Below are positions 6,500 through 9,496 of a DNA stretch of 9,496 nucleotides, in pieces. The DNA lies in contig NZ_CP146964.1 in the NCBI RefSeq assembly GCF_037113525.1, forward strand, positions 178,829 through 188,324, read 5' to 3'. Origin of the DNA: Butyrivibrio fibrisolvens. Its GTDB lineage: Bacteria; Bacillota; Clostridia; Lachnospirales; Lachnospiraceae. A program made the translations under genes and the position numbers. Under the pieces are notes generated by a model. It did not search any database. It saw only the letters and a program-made list of their open reading frames with translations, and was not told the DNA's origin. Position 1 is the first letter of the stretch. The number at the start of each line of letters is the position of its first letter.

Positions 6500-6967
6500 T
6501 CAGTATTTCATGACTTTTCTATATGCTTTTATAAGCACTGGCCTTACAGGTCTTAAGATCATCCAAATCTCGTGAAAAAATCTGTATAAAGAATTTGAAC
6601 ACGAGTAGAGTTTCCCTTTTCTGATAAATCCTTCAGCATAAGCTAGCATATGATCCATACTAAGAGGTCCTTCTATACCTGTCTGACTTTCACCAAGAAG
6701 ATAAATCCCCGTTTTATCAACATGATGTACAGAATGTGTTACGTATATGCCTGTATCTCTCCTATAAAGGCATATATCTCCTCTTTTAAGCTTCCTGTCA
6801 ATCTTATTAAGAATAAGACTATCTCTTCCTCCGACAAGGATTGGATACATACTAAAACCAAACGGTGTCAGTTTGACTTTTTTACCTTCTTTAAGGCCTT
6901 CAAGATATATAGGCATCCATGCATCTGTATGGATCATCTCATCACGATTCCCCGGTTGCTCCATCAT
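6500..6967 (-). CDS. S24/S26 (signal-peptidase-like) protein of the peptide locus
   Basis: The protein has 155 residues. TPFGFSMYPIL (34-44) matches the signal-peptidase I/LexA-type box around the catalytic Ser (Ser39). RGDICLYRR (62-70) matches the following G-D-I-V motif. YVTHSVHHV (75-83) sits where ER/archaeal-type signal peptidases have the His of a Ser-His pair, and LGESQTG (91-97) replaces the usual G-D-x-N. No catalytic Lys is evident and there is no clear N-terminal membrane helix; a basic, partly hydrophobic C-terminus (130-155) might touch the membrane. ATGA overlap with the upstream PqqD-like gene indicates translational coupling. In this context it may cut the leader from the peptide (inference); an inactive or regulatory homologue is possible. 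A second ATG directly follows the first. Confidence 0.75.
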   Translation of the reverse strand: MMEQPGNRDEMIHTDAWMPIYLEGLKEGKKVKLTPFGFSMYPILVGGRDSLILNKIDRKLKRGDICLYRRDTGIYVTHSVHHVDKTGIYLLGESQTGIEGPLSMDHMLAYAEGFIRKGKLYSCSNSLYRFFHEIWMILRPVRPVLIKAYRKVMKY

Positions 6968-7233
6968 GACAAGATTACTCCGGCGCTTTTAGCGTTTTCT
7001 ATAAACTCTCCAAGATCTTTAGATGCAGTCTGCATATCTATATCGTACTCATCCATTATGGCTACTAAGAGCTCGTCAAAAGTCTGATCTTTTTCTTTTA
7101 ATGCATTTATTATAAATAGTGCTGTATCGTTAAGATCCATCATCTTATTTACATCCATAAGCTTTGAACCGGTAGGCACTAGAAATGGCTGCCCCGATAC
7201 TTCGCATACTGAAAATTCAGTATTAAGTTTCAT
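6964..7233 (-). CDS. PqqD-family peptide chaperone (RiPP recognition element)
   Basis: The protein has 89 residues, normal for stand-alone PqqD-like proteins. FSVCEVSGQPFLVPTG (7-22) forms the first strands of the winged-helix fold, MMDLNDTALFIINAL (31-45) the conserved helix with the N-x-T/x-A pattern, and TFDELLVAIMDEYDID (51-66) with DLGEFIENAKSAGVI (73-87) the last helices. Family knowledge: such domains bind the leader of a ribosomal peptide and hand it to modifying enzymes; PqqD and the B1 proteins of lasso clusters are examples. AAGGAG lies 5 bases before the ATG. It lies 82 bases downstream of a Cys-rich peptide gene whose leader carries a Y-x-x-P-x-L motif, a very likely partner. The stop overlaps the S26-like start. 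Confidence 0.85.
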   Translation of the reverse strand: MKLNTEFSVCEVSGQPFLVPTGSKLMDVNKMMDLNDTALFIINALKEKDQTFDELLVAIMDEYDIDMQTASKDLGEFIENAKSAGVILS

Positions 7234-7257
7234 AAGAACTCCTTTTCTTTTGATATG

Positions 7258-7289
7258 ACATATGGTGACAGTTTCCTGCCACCATATGT
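7258..7289 (-). other. Stable RNA hairpin between peptide gene and pqqD-like gene
   Basis: A 14-bp stem with a GAAA (GNRA) tetraloop in the minus-strand RNA: 7276-7289 pairs with 7258-7271. One internal pair is G-U in the minus transcript but an A-C mismatch on the + strand, so the structure belongs to the minus-strand RNA. No T-run follows, so it is not an ordinary terminator. It is best read as an mRNA processing or stability element that allows more peptide than enzyme to be made (inference). Confidence 0.65.
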
Positions 7290-7315
7290 GTCCTAATAAT
7301 CAGTTTAAAAAGTGA

Positions 7316-7489
7316 TTACCATATACGGCCATAGCTAGGCTGACATGGATTATAGCATGGGTTCCAGCATGGATCATAGCAATACTGCTCTTTGTTACTG
7401 CCTGTATTATAATCAGGACAAGCATATACACCTTCAAGTGTACCATTCATGGAAGCTTTAAGCTCAGGTTTTACATAAGCCTTCTTCAT
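7316..7489 (-). CDS. Cys-rich RiPP precursor peptide candidate, 57 residues
   Basis: The gene starts at ATG 7489 with GGGGAGAG (7497-7504) 7 bases upstream and its own promoter. Residues 1-23 look like a leader: MKKAYVKPEL contains Y-x-x-P-x-L (Tyr5, Pro8, Leu10), the pattern bound by PqqD-like recognition elements in lasso systems, and it ends in EGVYA. Residues 24-57 look like the core: Cys24, then CYDPCWNPCYNPCQP from 37 to 51, a tandem C-[YW]-[DN]-P repeat, and a C-terminal SYGRIW. There are five Cys in all and no secretion signal. The context (exporter, kinase-like protein, PqqD-like, peptidase-like) supports a modified exported peptide. The modification is unknown: no radical SAM, YcaO or lanthionine enzyme is in the window. 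Thioethers, disulfides or metal binding are all possible. I do not recognise the peptide family. Confidence 0.8.
   Translation of the reverse strand: MKKAYVKPELKASMNGTLEGVYACPDYNTGSNKEQYCYDPCWNPCYNPCQPSYGRIW
7346..7381 (-). repeat. Three 12-base codon repeats encoding C-[YW]-[DN]-P
   Basis: Three consecutive four-codon units (7381-7370, 7369-7358, 7357-7346) encode CYDP, CWNP and CYNP, followed by CQPS. The units share TGC at the first codon and CCA at the fourth and differ in between, suggesting tandem duplication followed by selection. Confidence 0.75.
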
Positions 7490-7530
7490 ACTCACTCTCT
7501 CCCCTTTCCGAGTTATTTAGAACGGTAACT

Positions 7531-7559
7531 ATCATAGCAACAAACCATGCTACAATCAA
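7531..7559 (-). promoter_or_regulatory. Promoter of the Cys-rich peptide gene
   Basis: On the minus strand TTGATT (7554-7559) and TATGAT (7531-7536) are separated by 17 bases, with TG one base before the -10 (TGCTATGAT). The start would be near 7524, giving a leader of about 35 bases. The -10 region (TTGCTATGAT, AG, TTACCG) is nearly repeated upstream of the PssD-like gene. The promoter sits between the kinase-like gene and the peptide gene, so the peptide can be made separately from the upstream genes. Confidence 0.65.
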
Positions 7560-7632
7560 GGAAAGAACAGCATTCTATCATATTTGTAAGATAATTACCT
7601 CAAACTGTTTTTTATCTATAATATTGCCCAAA

Positions 7633-8523
7633 TTACATATCTCCAAATACAGCATTTTTTAGTACATATGCTGCTTCCGGATCCATATTGCAGGAAAGCT
7701 CATAAATACTTGCTTTCTCAACGATAGTCTGTGTTACACTTGCCACCTTCTGTGCCATTTCTTCACAAAGCGATTCAGAAAAAGTTGAAGAAAATACATA
7801 GCTTATCTTCTCACGTATATCAGGTACCCGAACGGTATTTTCTTTAGCCTGTTTTAAAAAGACGATAGCACCAAGTTCTACTTCTGTGTTTATATATTTA
7901 CCTGATGACCCGCACCACGGAAGACCGTATACATACAATTTCCCGTCTCTTTCGCGGCACACAGTAACATCTCCGTCAAGGACTTTGCATCCAAGCTCTT
8001 TTTCCCAAAGGCCTGCCTGGGTACTCTTTCCTGTGCCTGATGATGCAGAAAAGACCACAGCCTTATTGTTATAGATCACAGAAGCTGAGTGGATAGACAT
8101 TGCATCTTCAAAAAGGATTCTGTTATAAAATATCTGCTGAAAAGCTCTAAATACCACGTTCCTCATCATAGACAGATATTGCTCTTTACCAATCTTCCGG
8201 GCAAGTGATCCATACGTTTTATCGCATAAGTATATATTCGTCGTACGGAATTTATCATTACTTTTCATCAGCCTTACCCCAAGGTGATGCTTACCGGGAT
8301 AAAACATCTGCATTTTATCCTTATCGCGATAAAATGAGAAATCGCCAATGGAAGTTCCTTTATCAAATAAATATCTGGCAAATATAGGATTATATTCGAT
8401 CACTCTGATCGTCATGTCAGTTTTACGATTTCCATCGTATATAAAGTCCGAGAACCTTTCATGCAGATACTCAGATCTGCCATGAAAATCAATAACGAAA
8501 TCAGCTATTTTTAATTTAACCAA
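7633..8523 (-). CDS. HPr-kinase-like P-loop protein of the peptide locus
   Basis: The protein has 296 residues. Residues 145-210 resemble the C-terminal kinase domain of HprK: HSASVI (145-150), VVFSASSGTGKSTQ (156-169) as Walker A, VLDGDVTV (181-188) in the Walker-B/DxD region, and GLPWCGSSGKY (200-210). The first 140 residues are not recognisable as the HprK N-domain. Family knowledge: HprK-like proteins recur in RiPP clusters, and one in a lasso-peptide cluster phosphorylates a Ser of the precursor. The target could thus be the Cys-rich peptide, but this is inference; loss of kinase activity is also possible. The start is a TTG at 8523 with AAGGTG 7 bases upstream, and the gene overlaps the stop of the ABC transporter gene by 8 bases, showing coupling. 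Confidence 0.8.
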   Translation of the reverse strand: MVKLKIADFVIDFHGRSEYLHERFSDFIYDGNRKTDMTIRVIEYNPIFARYLFDKGTSIGDFSFYRDKDKMQMFYPGKHHLGVRLMKSNDKFRTTNIYLCDKTYGSLARKIGKEQYLSMMRNVVFRAFQQIFYNRILFEDAMSIHSASVIYNNKAVVFSASSGTGKSTQAGLWEKELGCKVLDGDVTVCRERDGKLYVYGLPWCGSSGKYINTEVELGAIVFLKQAKENTVRVPDIREKISYVFSSTFSESLCEEMAQKVASVTQTIVEKASIYELSCNMDPEAAYVLKNAVFGDM

Positions 8524-9496
8524 TATCTTTCACCTTAACATTCCCGTCTTCTAAAACGAATTCTCTATTGCAATAATCAAGGACACTCTTTCTATGTGTT
8601 ATCAGTATGCATGTAGGCCTTGGTGTAAGCTCAGAAAGGCTTTTGAGAAGCTGACTTTCCGTGTTTTCATCAAGGGCGGATGTCGCTTCATCCAAAACAA
8701 CGAAATTAGATTTTCTTATAAGTGCTCTTGCAAGACCAAGCCTTTGTGCCTGTCCCTCCGAAAGGCCTACGCCTTTTTCCCCAATAACTGTATCAAGGCC
8801 TTTGGGAAGCTTTTCAACAAACTCTCTGCATATTGCCATATCAAGTGCTTCCCAAATCTCGTCGTCTGTAGCATCTGGTTTTCCTATCTGGATATTCTTC
8901 CTGATGGTTCCGGAAAAAAGAGTATTACCCTGTGGAACGTATGATACAAACTCTCTTACTGTGGCGCTAAGCTGCATCTTGTTTCCAAAAGTATCGTAAT
9001 AGCATATTTCGCCAGATGAAGGATTTATGAAATTCATAAGGAGTCTTATAAGCGTGGTCTTACCTATTCCTGATTCACCAACAATACCAACAAAATCTCC
9101 CGGCTTTATATCAAAGTTTACATCTGTAAAAATATAGTCTTTGTCATAAGCAAATGAAAGATCCTTAACAGATACCCCCATTGATTCCTTGAGATTTCTG
9201 TCTTCCAACTTATATTCCATTGGAATTTCCTGAATATCCATTACTCTTCCTGCAGATGCGAAGATAGAAACAATTCCCGGAAGTTCACGCATAATAGAAA
9301 CAATTGGAGCCTGAATTCTTCCAAACAATGTCAGAAATAATGTCATGGTTCCAAAAGTTATCTGGTTCTTCGAAATCTGATCTGCAGCATAAATAAAGGC
9401 AAACATGTATCCCAGCTGGAATGTTCCACCCATGACCATATTCGAGCCGGCAGCCAGTTTACTTTTCTTCCAAACCCAGTGAAATCTGTTGCTACG
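8516..9496 (-). CDS. ABC exporter, permease-ATPase fusion (5' end outside window)
   Basis: The frame stays open to the right edge, so the N-terminal part is missing; 326 residues are visible. Residues about 20-80 are the last membrane segments and coupling region of an ABC transporter type 1 domain. The ATPase domain has Walker A GESGIGKTT (140-148), Q-loop YVPQGN (186-191), signature LSEGQ (245-249, with Glu at the third position), Walker B VVLDEATSALDE (266-277) and H-loop His301. This is the layout of peptide, lipid and drug exporters. Next to the Cys-rich peptide it most likely exports the finished product (inference). Whether the missing N-terminus has a C39 peptidase domain, which would cut the leader during export, is not visible. 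Confidence 0.9.
   Translation of the reverse strand, partial: RSNRFHWVWKKSKLAAGSNMVMGGTFQLGYMFAFIYAADQISKNQITFGTMTLFLTLFGRIQAPIVSIMRELPGIVSIFASAGRVMDIQEIPMEYKLEDRNLKESMGVSVKDLSFAYDKDYIFTDVNFDIKPGDFVGIVGESGIGKTTLIRLLMNFINPSSGEICYYDTFGNKMQLSATVREFVSYVPQGNTLFSGTIRKNIQIGKPDATDDEIWEALDMAICREFVEKLPKGLDTVIGEKGVGLSEGQAQRLGLARALIRKSNFVVLDEATSALDENTESQLLKSLSELTPRPTCILITHRKSVLDYCNREFVLEDGNVKVKDIG

Noticed and set aside
7316..7489. The peptide as a true lasso peptide
   Set aside because: Although the leader motif fits and GVYACPD could give a seven-residue ring, the -2 Thr is out of place, the core would be 38 residues with five Cys, and no asparagine-synthetase-like or B2 protein is in the window.
1..9496. 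CRISPR arrays, tRNA or rRNA genes, insertion sequences
   Set aside because: No regularly spaced repeats, cloverleaf-like sequence, transposase or terminal inverted repeats were seen on either strand.

Overview
The window looks like a chromosomal segment of a low-GC, Gram-positive anaerobe. The best guess is a Lachnospiraceae member of the Butyrivibrio/Roseburia type. This rests on AT-rich intergenic DNA, strong AGGAG/GGGGAG ribosome binding sites, several TTG starts, and the protein families present; no marker gene fixes the species.

Left part (1-4150): the window opens inside a sugar ABC-transporter substrate-binding protein on the + strand, closed by a bidirectional terminator shared with a convergent XRE-type regulator. 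The XRE gene and a TetR-family gene are divergent. Their two extended -10 promoters share one -35 hexamer, and each start site lies under its own palindrome. The tetR gene heads a compact operon with an NmrA-like NAD(P)-binding protein and a DUF1295/steroid-5-alpha-reductase-like membrane protein. An unrecognised membrane protein of 174 residues follows.

Middle (4180-6279, minus strand): an RluA/RluD-family pseudouridine synthase with a TTG start, then a two-gene split glycosyltransferase of the PssD/PssE (Alg14/Alg13-like, Cps14F/Cps14G-like) type. The pair is joined by a 4-base TTGA overlap and ends at a clear terminator.

Right part (6500-9496, minus strand): what appears to be a RiPP (ribosomally made, modified peptide) locus, running in from beyond the right edge. 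In transcription order it holds an ABC exporter (5' end missing), an HPr-kinase-like P-loop protein, a 57-residue Cys-rich peptide gene, a PqqD-like leader-binding protein, and an S24/S26 peptidase-like protein. The peptide has a Y-x-x-P-x-L leader motif and a tandem C-[YW]-[DN]-P core repeat. It has its own promoter, and a stable GNRA-type hairpin separates it from the pqqD-like gene. A similar promoter/RBS module precedes the PssD/PssE pair, which suggests shared control of peptide and glycosyltransferase. No radical SAM enzyme, YcaO, LanM or asparagine synthetase is visible in the window, so the chemistry of the peptide is open. This peptide locus is the most promising candidate for an undescribed system here.
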